Source: UBA3940 sp964506005
GTDB taxonomy: Bacteria; Chloroflexota; Anaerolineae; Aggregatilineales; UBA3940
Direction of reading: 5' to 3'
Length of the DNA: 14,661 nucleotides
Assembly (NCBI GenBank): GCA_964506005.1
Contig: CAZDLX010000084.1
Coordinates: 1-14,661 of the forward strand
The position numbers and the translations under genes were made by a program. The notes under the pieces are model-generated. The model did no database searches, had not been told where the DNA came from, and saw only the letters and a program-made list of their open reading frames with translations. Positions 5,887 through 12,526 of the stretch are shown one piece after another (position 1 is the first letter of the stretch; every line of letters starts with the position of its first letter).

Positions 5887-6582
5887 CTACTGGGCGGCGG
5901 GAACGGGCGCGCCGTAGAGCGCCTGCACGCCGGCGATATCATGGTCCGTCAGGCCCTGCGGGCCGCTGTAGTAGGGCCACATCAGCGCGGCCCGGTTCGG
6001 GCTGTGCGCCAGCCCCAGCGAATGGCCCAGCTCGTGCGTGACGATGGTCGTCAGGTGCGATTGGTGCGGGAAGGCCTGGGTCGGCGTGCCGACCACCCAC
6101 GTCTCGGCGTCGTCGAGGACGATGTCGCCGTCGTACCAGATGGCACCACTCGCAAACGGGTAGTACGTCTGCGCGACGCGGCCGCCCTTGCCGTCAAAGC
6201 GGTGCAGGCCGCCATAGCCGCTGCCCGACCAGCTAATGTTGATATCGCCGCCGGTCTCGACTTCGACGAGTTCGATGCCTGCGACGGACGACCAGGCGGC
6301 GGCGGCTTCACGCACTGCGGTACGTGCGGCTTCACAGTCGAGCGACTGCGGGCAGTTGGCGATACTGAAGCTGACGGTCTCCTGGTTCCAGCGGTAGCCG
6401 GACAGCGAGTACGATGCGACTCCGCGAGCAGGCTGGGCCGCTGGGCCACCCTCAGCGGCCATAGGAATGGGCTCAACCATACTTGCCCAGGCAAAGCCCA
6501 GAGCGATCAGGAGCAGAACGGCGACCTGAAGTACGGTAAGCGTTTTCGGACGAGCAGGTGAGAAGTTGAATAAGATGTGCAT
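5887..6582 (-). CDS. Secreted matrixin-like zinc metalloprotease (M10-type metzincin), 231 aa
   Basis: An exported protease. HELGHSLGLAH at residues 183-193 is the metzincin zinc site (three His plus catalytic Glu184), followed by a Met-turn candidate ALMWPYY and the LTDHDIAGVQALYG helix typical of matrixins. Upstream, GDINISW, HRFDGKGGRVAQTYYP and GAIWYDGDIVLDDAETW match the structural-metal-binding part of the fold. A hydrophobic helix at 15-33 is a signal peptide or membrane anchor. The catalytic domain starts near SGYRW (61-65), so there is almost no prodomain and no PRCG(V/N)PD cysteine switch. Cys77 and Cys83 are close enough to form a small disulfide loop. I chose ATG 6582; a longer in-frame GTG at 6669 would include a probable promoter. 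The Shine-Dalgarno is weak. It converges on the DUF11 gene, but a protease-substrate link is only speculation. Confidence 0.88.
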   Translation of the reverse strand: MHILFNFSPARPKTLTVLQVAVLLLIALGFAWASMVEPIPMAAEGGPAAQPARGVASYSLSGYRWNQETVSFSIANCPQSLDCEAARTAVREAAAAWSSVAGIELVEVETGGDINISWSGSGYGGLHRFDGKGGRVAQTYYPFASGAIWYDGDIVLDDAETWVVGTPTQAFPHQSHLTTIVTHELGHSLGLAHSPNRAALMWPYYSGPQGLTDHDIAGVQALYGAPVPAAQ

Positions 6583-6630
6583 GGTAACCAGATTGAAATT
6601 CAAGATGACGTGATTGATTTCTCGCCCAAG

Positions 6631-6655
6631 TTTATAGCTGCCGGACGCATGCGTC
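6631..6655 (-). promoter_or_regulatory. Possible promoter of the metalloprotease with a 12-bp palindrome
   Basis: On the minus strand TATAAA (6636-6631) is a good -10 candidate, about 48 bases before the ATG. No clear -35 is present. Instead a perfect 12-bp palindrome GACGCATGCGTC (6644-6655) lies close to where a -35 would be, as expected for an activator or repressor site. Weak evidence on its own. Confidence 0.4.
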
Positions 6656-6808
6656 GATGAGGTGATCACCTACCTGCACGGCTGGCCGGCATTACAGTCC
6701 TGTTTCACAGGCCCGCTGTGCGGCGAGCGCGCCAACGTTACCATTTTCACAATAGGCCGGATATAGGAAGATGGGGCCAGCGCAGCGCTTGCACAGCCCC
6801 TGCCCTTC

Positions 6809-6838
6809 TGGACAGTGCCACGCGGCCTGGGCCATAAT
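6809..6838 (+). promoter_or_regulatory. Candidate promoter of the EEP-family gene
   Basis: TGGACA (6809-6814) and CATAAT (6833-6838) are separated by 18 bases, five of six matches each to TTGACA/TATAAT. The start would be near 6845, about 40 bases before the ATG at 6886. Confidence 0.45.
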
Positions 6839-6885
6839 GAGGCTTCAGGTCGCCAGGCAGCCAGGAGGCAGTCACGAAACGCGCA

Positions 6886-7620
6886 ATGAAGCTGAGAGTC
6901 ATGTCGTGGAACCTGTGGCACGGCGAGTTTCTGGACGAGATCGTCGCCTTTCTAAGACACAGTGATGCCGACATCATCGCCCTGCAGGAAGTTGCGGACA
7001 CGCCCGGCGGCCCGCAGATGGCCGCACACATCGCCGAGGCAACGGGTTATCATGCTGCCCATTACCACGCCTTCACCACCGACCGGCACGATCCGCCCTT
7101 CCAGCAGGGCAACACCATCCTGTCGCGCCATGCGATCCAGCAGGCAGGTGCCCACGTTCTCAGCGACTTGAGCCGCTACCAGGGCACCGCGGAGACGGAG
7201 CCGCGCATCGCCGTGAAGGCCTGCATCAACGTCAACGGCGTGGGGCTCACCGTGCTGAACACCCACCTTGCCCACACAACCGATTTCGCCTCCTGCCAGA
7301 CCAGGCTGGATCAGGTTGACAGCCTCACCGGCCTTGTAGAGCCGCGGCGCACGGTGCTGATGGGTGACTTCAACGTTGAGCCGGGCAGCGAGGAACTGCG
7401 GCGCATCGGCACGGTTATGGCCAACGCCGACCCCGAGCCGGAGCACCCGACAGCCTTCCTGTATGAGAAAGACCGTGCGACCGGCGAGATTACCCAGACC
7501 GAGCCGCAGTACCGCATCGACCACATCTTCGTGACGCCCGACGTCGAGGTGGAATCGTTCGAGGTCCTGGACGTACGTGCGTCGGATCACCACCCGGTCA
7601 TGGCACTGATCCACGTTTAG
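6886..7620 (+). CDS. Endonuclease/exonuclease/phosphatase (EEP) family hydrolase, 244 aa
   Basis: A metal-dependent phosphodiesterase of the exonuclease III/DNase I/sphingomyelinase fold. Catalytic motifs appear in family order: MSWNLWHG with Asn9, LQEV with metal-binding Glu35, NTILSR (76-81), NTHLAH with Asn125 and His127, GDFN with Asp161 and Asn163, YRIDHIF with Asp212, and SDHHPV with Asp234 and His235. All residues needed for activity are present. The length fits a single domain, and there is no signal peptide, so it is probably cytoplasmic. The substrate (nucleic acid, phosphoinositide-like or sugar phosphodiester) cannot be told from sequence. The chosen ATG matches where EEP proteins normally begin. 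AGGAGG (6863-6868) is 17 bases upstream, too far to be ideal. It stands alone between its own promoter and that of the ClC gene. Confidence 0.9.
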   Translation: MKLRVMSWNLWHGEFLDEIVAFLRHSDADIIALQEVADTPGGPQMAAHIAEATGYHAAHYHAFTTDRHDPPFQQGNTILSRHAIQQAGAHVLSDLSRYQGTAETEPRIAVKACINVNGVGLTVLNTHLAHTTDFASCQTRLDQVDSLTGLVEPRRTVLMGDFNVEPGSEELRRIGTVMANADPEPEHPTAFLYEKDRATGEITQTEPQYRIDHIFVTPDVEVESFEVLDVRASDHHPVMALIHV

Positions 7621-7727
7621 CTAGCTGCGTTACATCCACGAGAGCGGCTAGCGACCAGTGCGGTTGCGCGCTTCTCACCGGCCGGATTCGCCTCCAATGT
7701 CCGGTTCGGGAAGCCGGTCATGCAGGC

Positions 7728-7756
7728 TTGCACCACAGGTAGGCGAGAGTTATAAC
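7728..7756 (+). promoter_or_regulatory. Promoter of the ClC gene
   Basis: TTGCAC (7728-7733) and TATAAC (7751-7756) are 17 bases apart. The -10 matches five of six positions, the -35 three. The predicted start near 7763 leaves a leader of about 43 nt to the ATG at 7806. No clear terminator for the preceding EEP gene was found in 7621-7727. Confidence 0.6.
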
Positions 7757-7805
7757 CCACAGCCGATCTTCACCGTCAACCTTAAGAGGTCGCATCTCAA
7801 CCCGC

Positions 7806-9902
7806 ATGGAATCCACAAAGACTGATCGGTCCCTTCTGCGCCGTCTGGCCGTGCCGCTGGGCGCGCTGCTCGACCGCGTCCAGCCTTCCGGCGAGATCGT
7901 CGCCGTCTCCACCAGCCTGCTCGTCGGGCTGGGGACCGGCCTGGCTGCCGTCGCCTTCAATTTGCTGATCCAGACCTTCACGGGCCTCTCTTTTAGCACG
8001 CTCCCCGACGCTGCTGGGGGCGCTCGCTGGACGCTCGTTGCCGTGCCCGCGCTGGGCGGCCTGCTCGTCGGCCCGCTGATCTACCTGTTCGCCCGCGAAG
8101 CGAAGGGCCACGGCGTCCCGGAGGTGATGCAGGCGATTGCGCTGCGGGGCGGGCGCATCCGGCCCGTCGTCGCCGTCGTCAAAGCGATTACGGCGTCGAT
8201 CACCATCGGCACCGGCGGCTCCGTCGGGCGTGAAGGGCCAATCGTGCAGATCGGCTCGGCGTTGGGCTCGACAATCGGCCAGCTCTTTCACCTCTCTGAG
8301 GAGCGCATCCGCAACCTGGTCGCCTGTGGGGCTGCGGGCGGCATCGCGGCGACCTTTAACGCGCCCATCGCGGGAGTCATCTTCGCCGTCGAGGTTATCC
8401 TCGGCGAGCTGAGCGCGAACCATGCCGGCACGATCATTATCTCGGCTGTCACGGCCAGCGCGACGATGGACCTGATCCTCGGCTCGGAGTACGCCTTCCC
8501 CGTGCCCGAGCCCTATGCGCTGGAAACCGTGTGGGAGTTCGGGCTGTACGCGGTGTTTGGCGTGCTGGCAGCGCTCGTCGCAGCCGCGTTTGTGCGAACG
8601 CTCTACGCGGCGGAAGACTTCTTCGACCACCAGAAGCTGATCCCCGGCTGGCTGCAGCCGGCAGTGGGCGGCCTGCTGCTCGGCGGGCTGGCGCTGGTCT
8701 ACCCGCGGCTGTTCCCGGCGCTGGCCTACGACCGCATCCCGCAGGTGTTTGGCGGCGGCTACGCCCCGATCGCGAATGCACTGGCGGGGCGGGAGGTCAT
8801 CGCCACGGCGCTGCTGCTGCTCGTGTTAAAGATGATCGCGACGAACCTCACACTCGGCTCGGGCGGTTCGGGCGGTGTGTTTGCGCCCTCGCTGTTTATG
8901 GGCGCGATGGCGGGTGCGGCTTTCGGGCAGGTGGCCAACCAGCTCTTCCCGGGCGTGGTAGCCCCGCCGGGAGCCTATGCGCTCGTCGGCATGGGGGCGG
9001 TGTTTGCCGGGTCCGCCCACGCGCCGATCACGGCAGTGGTGATGCTGTTCGAGCTCACCGGAGACTACCGCATCATCCTGCCGCTGATGCTGACCATCGT
9101 GATTGCGATGCTCGTCTCGCGGCGGCTGCTCGGCGGGGAATCCATCTACACGCTGAAGCTCACGCGGCGCGGCGTGCGGCTCCAGCGCGGGCGCGACGTG
9201 GACGTGCTGCAAAGCGTGCGCGTAGGCGAGATCGCGAGCGACACGTTCAGTGTGCCTGCCAGCATGACGCTCGTCGAACTCTCGGAGCGGTTCGCCGCGG
9301 TGCGGCGGCGCGGTCTGCCGGTCATCGGGGAGGACAGGCAGCTGTGGGGCATCGTCACGATCAGCGACCTGGAGCGTGCCATCGCCGACGACAGGCCGTA
9401 CGGGACGCCCGTCACCGAGATCGGCACGCCGTACGGGCGGATGTTGCTCGCCTACCCCGACGAGACGATGGGTGCGGCGCTCTCGCGGATGAGCACTCGC
9501 GGCCTGAGCCACCTGCCGGTCGTCTCGCGGGAGGACTCGCGACGGCTCGTCGGCATGGTGCGGCTTGAGGACGTCATGCGGGCCTACAATATCGCGCTGA
9601 CCCGCCGGGCAGAGGTCGCCCAGCGCACCCGGCGGCTGCAAACGCAGTACCATGACGGGACCGAGTTCGTGGACGTGCGGCTGGCCGACGATTCCCCCGT
9701 GGTAGGCAGCACGCTGCGGCAGATCGCGTCGTGCCTGCCGGACGACTGCATTCTGGTCTCGGTGCAGCGCAACGGCATGACGATGATCCCCCACGGCGAC
9801 ACCCGCTTTGAAGCGGGCGACCTCGTCACCGCGTTTGTGAAGAGTGAGGACCTCGGCGCGCTGAATGACTGCCTGGTGGGAGGGAGGGCGCTGGCCCCCT
9901 AA
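7806..9902 (+). CDS. ClC-family chloride channel/transporter with CBS pair and TrkA-C-like domain, 698 aa
   Basis: An integral membrane anion channel or antiporter. The ClC core (about 30-450) shows the three anion-site segments: GHGVPE (101-106, where E. coli ClC has GSGIPE), GREGP (141-145, with gating Glu143) and GVFAP (357-361). Tyr448 in ESIYTLKL aligns with the inner-gate tyrosine. At the position of the E. coli proton glutamate (Glu203) the sequence reads FAVEVI, giving Val197 after Glu196, as in channel-type ClCs. Two CBS domains follow (about 471-530 and 535-598), probable nucleotide-binding regulators. A C-terminal TrkA-C/RCK-C-like domain follows (about 615-695: VVGSTLRQI, MIPHGDTRFEAGD). 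The length fits a fused cytoplasmic module. It has its own promoter; the Shine-Dalgarno (AAGAGG, 16 bases away) is weak. Its stop overlaps the stop of the convergent lipoprotein gene. Confidence 0.93.
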   Translation: MESTKTDRSLLRRLAVPLGALLDRVQPSGEIVAVSTSLLVGLGTGLAAVAFNLLIQTFTGLSFSTLPDAAGGARWTLVAVPALGGLLVGPLIYLFAREAKGHGVPEVMQAIALRGGRIRPVVAVVKAITASITIGTGGSVGREGPIVQIGSALGSTIGQLFHLSEERIRNLVACGAAGGIAATFNAPIAGVIFAVEVILGELSANHAGTIIISAVTASATMDLILGSEYAFPVPEPYALETVWEFGLYAVFGVLAALVAAAFVRTLYAAEDFFDHQKLIPGWLQPAVGGLLLGGLALVYPRLFPALAYDRIPQVFGGGYAPIANALAGREVIATALLLLVLKMIATNLTLGSGGSGGVFAPSLFMGAMAGAAFGQVANQLFPGVVAPPGAYALVGMGAVFAGSAHAPITAVVMLFELTGDYRIILPLMLTIVIAMLVSRRLLGGESIYTLKLTRRGVRLQRGRDVDVLQSVRVGEIASDTFSVPASMTLVELSERFAAVRRRGLPVIGEDRQLWGIVTISDLERAIADDRPYGTPVTEIGTPYGRMLLAYPDETMGAALSRMSTRGLSHLPVVSREDSRRLVGMVRLEDVMRAYNIALTRRAEVAQRTRRLQTQYHDGTEFVDVRLADDSPVVGSTLRQIASCLPDDCILVSVQRNGMTMIPHGDTRFEAGDLVTAFVKSEDLGALNDCLVGGRALAP

Positions 9903-10669
9903 TCATTGTCGTCGGGGTCGGCGATCATGAAGCTGATCTCAGCGACGTTGTTGTCCTCGCGGATCTCTGGCACGGCGTTCGTCGTATCCACGCGAACGTA
10001 GGCGGTGAACGTCGTCGGGCCCTCGCAGTTGTAGCGGATAGGCTTGTTGCGGAAGTAGATCGCAGTTTCGCCCCACTGGAGCTCCTCGACCACCGTCACC
10101 CCGGACTCGATGTCGATGCCCGCCGACCACTCGACGGTGAAGTCGTAGGCCGCGCGGTTGCCCCAGTTGATCACGCCAAGCTGAACGAGGATCTCGTCGC
10201 CGCAGATGGCGTTGCGGGTATCAACCTCCAGGATGGGCGCCAGCTCGGGCACGTCGCTACCCGCCTCGGGGATGCCGATATATCCGCTGAAGGGGGCCGC
10301 GGGCGGCGCGTCGGCGGGTGGCTGGGCGGCGGCTGGGGGCAGCGGAGCGGCAGAGGCCGCGTTCCCCCGCGCCCCCGATGGCACGCGGGTCGCAGCCGGC
10401 CCGCCAGCCCCCTCCGCGGCTTCTGGCGTGAGGTTGATACGCGGTGGGAAGGTAGGAAACGGCGTGCGGGACGGCAGGCGCTCTGCCGTCGGGTAAGGCG
10501 TGTACGTCGGCTGCGGCGTCGAAGTCGGGTGCGGGGTCACGGTGAGCAGCTCGGGGTCAAGCGTGGGGGGTGGGGACACCTCGGGCTGCGGGATGAACGG
10601 CAGCGAGGCGCAACCGGCAAGCAGACTCACCACGCAGATAAGCAGCACGAACGTGAGAGGGCGGGGCAT
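9899..10669 (-). CDS. Lipoprotein with Pro/Thr-rich linker and C-terminal CARDB-like domain, 256 aa
   Basis: An exported lipoprotein. MPRPLTFVLLICVVSLLAGC gives a signal peptide with lipobox LAGC and lipidated Cys20. A long flexible linker follows, first with TPxPT repeats (PHPTSTPQPTYTPYPT), then rich in Ala and Pro; such linkers are common in Chloroflexota envelope proteins. Residues about 165-250 look like a CARDB (cell-adhesion-related, Ig-like) domain: APILEVDTRNAICGDEILVQ, GVINWGNRAAYDFTVEW, TAYVRVDTTNAVPEIREDNN. The final 'VPE.REDNN.AE' is a strong CARDB mark. Two Cys in this domain (NAICGD and RYNCEG) may form a disulfide. I chose ATG 10669 because it starts the signal peptide; longer in-frame starts would bury it. 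Probably a cell-surface binding or scaffold protein; ligand unknown. Its stop overlaps that of the ClC gene. Confidence 0.85.
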   Translation of the reverse strand: MPRPLTFVLLICVVSLLAGCASLPFIPQPEVSPPPTLDPELLTVTPHPTSTPQPTYTPYPTAERLPSRTPFPTFPPRINLTPEAAEGAGGPAATRVPSGARGNAASAAPLPPAAAQPPADAPPAAPFSGYIGIPEAGSDVPELAPILEVDTRNAICGDEILVQLGVINWGNRAAYDFTVEWSAGIDIESGVTVVEELQWGETAIYFRNKPIRYNCEGPTTFTAYVRVDTTNAVPEIREDNNVAEISFMIADPDDND

Positions 10670-10758
10670 TGGGATAAGCTCGTTCCTGTTCAGAATCAGC
10701 CCCCGGAGTGTACCACCGGACGCGCGAGCCGGGCAATGCGCACGCGCCCGATAATGAC

Positions 10759-10779
10759 CCTCTCCGTGGCACGGAGAGG
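10759..10779. repeat. Short hairpin repeat, intergenic
   Basis: A perfect 9-bp stem (CCTCTCCGT at 10759-10767, ACGGAGAGG at 10771-10779) with a GGC loop is followed by AGTTGGGGGTGAGGTTTCCC. This CCCTCTCC...GGAGAGG-AGTTGGGGGTGAGG pattern is, from memory, a widespread non-coding repeat in environmental genomes; a related CCCCTCTCCCTACCCCACC stretch occurs at about 101-119. No T-run follows, so it is not a clear terminator. It lies between the divergent lipoprotein and glycosyltransferase genes. Confidence 0.5.
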
Positions 10780-10837
10780 AGTTGGGGGTGAGGTTTCCCC
10801 CTCGGACCAATGTCACAATGATGAAACGTCTCCGCCG

Positions 10838-10846
10838 TGGTATGAT
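10838..10846 (+). promoter_or_regulatory. Extended -10 promoter candidate for the glycosyltransferase
   Basis: TGG-TATGAT gives the TGn extension plus a -10 with five of six matches, and no recognisable -35. Inverted repeats CCGCCG (10832-10837) and CGGCGG (10847-10852) bracket it, which could be an operator or chance in GC-rich DNA. The start would be near 10853, 38 bases before the ATG. Confidence 0.4.
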
Positions 10847-10890
10847 CGGCGGCCTGGTTTACTGGCAGACTGTGAAAGCTGGCGGCATCG

Positions 10891-12387
10891 ATGGCGTTAC
10901 TCACAACGCTCCTTCAAATCCTGTACGCGATCAGCGCGGTAGGGCTGGCCATCGTCGGCTTTAACACGCTTGTACTGTCGGTGCTCTACCTGCGGCACCG
11001 CCGGGAGAACCCCGCCGAGCCGCCCGCCCCGAACGAAGCGGACTGGCCCCGGGTCGTCGTGCAGCTTCCTGTCTATAATGAACGTCACGTCGTCGAGCGC
11101 GTGGTCGCGGCAGTCGCTCGCCTCGACTACCCGCGCGACCGCCTGCTGGTGCAGGTGCTCGACGACTCGACCGATGACACCGTGGCGCTTGCGGCGGCAG
11201 CCGCCGAGCAGGCGCGGGCGAGCGGGCTAAGCGTCGAGCACATCCGCCGCGCGGACCGCACCGGCTTCAAGGCCGGCGCGCTGGCGCACGGGTTGGAGCT
11301 GGCAGACGCGCCGTTCGTGGCGATCTTCGACGCCGACTTCGCCCCCTCCCCCGATTTCCTGCGCCGGGTGATGCCGCACTTCCTGGCCGACGAACGGCTC
11401 GGCATGGTGCAGACACGCTGGGCGCACCTCAACGCCCGGCAGAGCCACCTGACGCGCGCCCAGGCACTCGCGCTCGACGCGCACTTCGTCGTCGAGCAGA
11501 CGGCGCGCCACCGGGGCGGCCTGTTCATGAACTTCTCGGGCACGGGCGGCGTGTGGCGGCGGGCCTGCATCGAGGACAGCGGCGGCTGGAGCCACGACAC
11601 GCTCAGCGAGGATATCGACCTGAGCTACCGGGCGCAGCTCCGGGGCTGGCGTTTTCTCTACCTGCCGGACGTCTCCGCCCCTGCCGAGATCCCGCCGCTG
11701 ATGATGGGCTTCAAGCGCCAGCAGTCGCGCTGGGCCACGGGCACCGTGCAGTGCCTGCGCAAGATGGGCGGCACGCTGCTGCGCTCCCACCTCACGCCCT
11801 GGCAGAAGGTTGAGGCGCTGATCCACCTGGGCGGCTACTTCCTGCACCCGCTGATGCTCGCCGTGCTGCTGCTGACGCTGCCGCTCGTCCTGCTCGACGG
11901 GCTCTCCGGCCTGCCGCTGGCGGGGCTGGGGCTGGCGATGCTCGGCGCACCGGTGCAGGCGGTGCTGGCCCAGCGCCGGCTGTACCCCGATTGGCGGGCG
12001 CGCCTGGCCTACTACCCGGCCTTCCTTTGTATGGGCTTCGGCATCGCGGTGAGCAACACGCTGGCCGTGCTGCGTGGCCTGTCGGGCCGCCCGCAGGCGT
12101 TCCAGCGCACGCCCAAATTCCAGGCCGGGGAGCGCGGGGCCGACTGGGCGGCCAGCCGGTACACGCTGCCGCTCGACCTCTCCACACGTCTGGAGATCGG
12201 CATGGCGCTCTACGCTACGGTGACGGCGTCTGCCGCGCTCACGCGCCTCCCCGCGGTGGTGCCCTTCATGGCACTGTACGCGCTCGGCTTCGCCTACGTG
12301 GCCGGGCTCAGCCTGTACCAGGAGAGCACCGCGCGGCGCGCCCGTGCACAGCAGGGGCTTCAGCTCTCCCGCAGCGAGGGTCGCTAG
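10891..12387 (+). CDS. Membrane family-2 glycosyltransferase, cellulose/mannan-synthase-like, 498 aa
   Basis: A processive-type GT2 enzyme in the cytoplasmic membrane, expected to build a beta-linked polysaccharide from nucleotide sugars. An N-terminal helix (about 8-34) precedes the catalytic domain, with VVVQLPVYNE (55-64), DDSTDDT (91-97), DADF with the metal-binding DxD (147-149), FSGTGGVWRR (215-224), LSEDIDLSYR with catalytic Asp241 (239-247) and QQSRW (277-281), the acceptor-site Q(Q/R)xRW motif. C-terminal transmembrane helices follow (about 313-332, 335-355, 375-395, and two near 445-480). There is no PilZ domain at the C-terminus, so no direct c-di-GMP control is visible. The closest general type is cellulose-synthase-like A (glucomannan synthase) or similar bacterial GTs; the product cannot be fixed. 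It stands without other polysaccharide genes in the window. The ATG lacks a clear Shine-Dalgarno. Confidence 0.9.
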   Translation: MALLTTLLQILYAISAVGLAIVGFNTLVLSVLYLRHRRENPAEPPAPNEADWPRVVVQLPVYNERHVVERVVAAVARLDYPRDRLLVQVLDDSTDDTVALAAAAAEQARASGLSVEHIRRADRTGFKAGALAHGLELADAPFVAIFDADFAPSPDFLRRVMPHFLADERLGMVQTRWAHLNARQSHLTRAQALALDAHFVVEQTARHRGGLFMNFSGTGGVWRRACIEDSGGWSHDTLSEDIDLSYRAQLRGWRFLYLPDVSAPAEIPPLMMGFKRQQSRWATGTVQCLRKMGGTLLRSHLTPWQKVEALIHLGGYFLHPLMLAVLLLTLPLVLLDGLSGLPLAGLGLAMLGAPVQAVLAQRRLYPDWRARLAYYPAFLCMGFGIAVSNTLAVLRGLSGRPQAFQRTPKFQAGERGADWAASRYTLPLDLSTRLEIGMALYATVTASAALTRLPAVVPFMALYALGFAYVAGLSLYQESTARRARAQQGLQLSRSEGR

Positions 12388-12412
12388 CCGCCGCCGGTCT
12401 GCGTGTCTGCTT

Positions 12413-12441
12413 TTGCAGGCACCTTACCGCCGTACTATACT
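12413..12441 (+). promoter_or_regulatory. Promoter of the RNase D gene
   Basis: TTGCAG (12413-12418) and TATACT (12436-12441) are 17 bases apart; the -10 matches five of six positions. The leader would be about 80 nt and holds a small perfect hairpin, CCGGCC-GGCA-GGCCGG (12451-12466). Confidence 0.6.
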
Positions 12442-12526
12442 CAATTTCACCCGGCCGGCAGGCCGGAGGTGGCTTACACAACCTGCCGCCTCACCTTGCA
12501 CGATATTCAGCAGCCAGTACCGGTTT

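Noticed and set aside
3183..6582. Functional pair of surface protein and neighbouring matrixin protease as a processing system
   Set aside because: The genes are convergent, with separate promoters and a strong terminator between them. Adjacency alone does not support a substrate-enzyme relation.
8531..9568. 345-aa plus-strand frame within the ClC gene
   Set aside because: Out-of-frame shadow, Arg/Ala/Gly-rich, inside an intact and clearly recognised ClC coding region.
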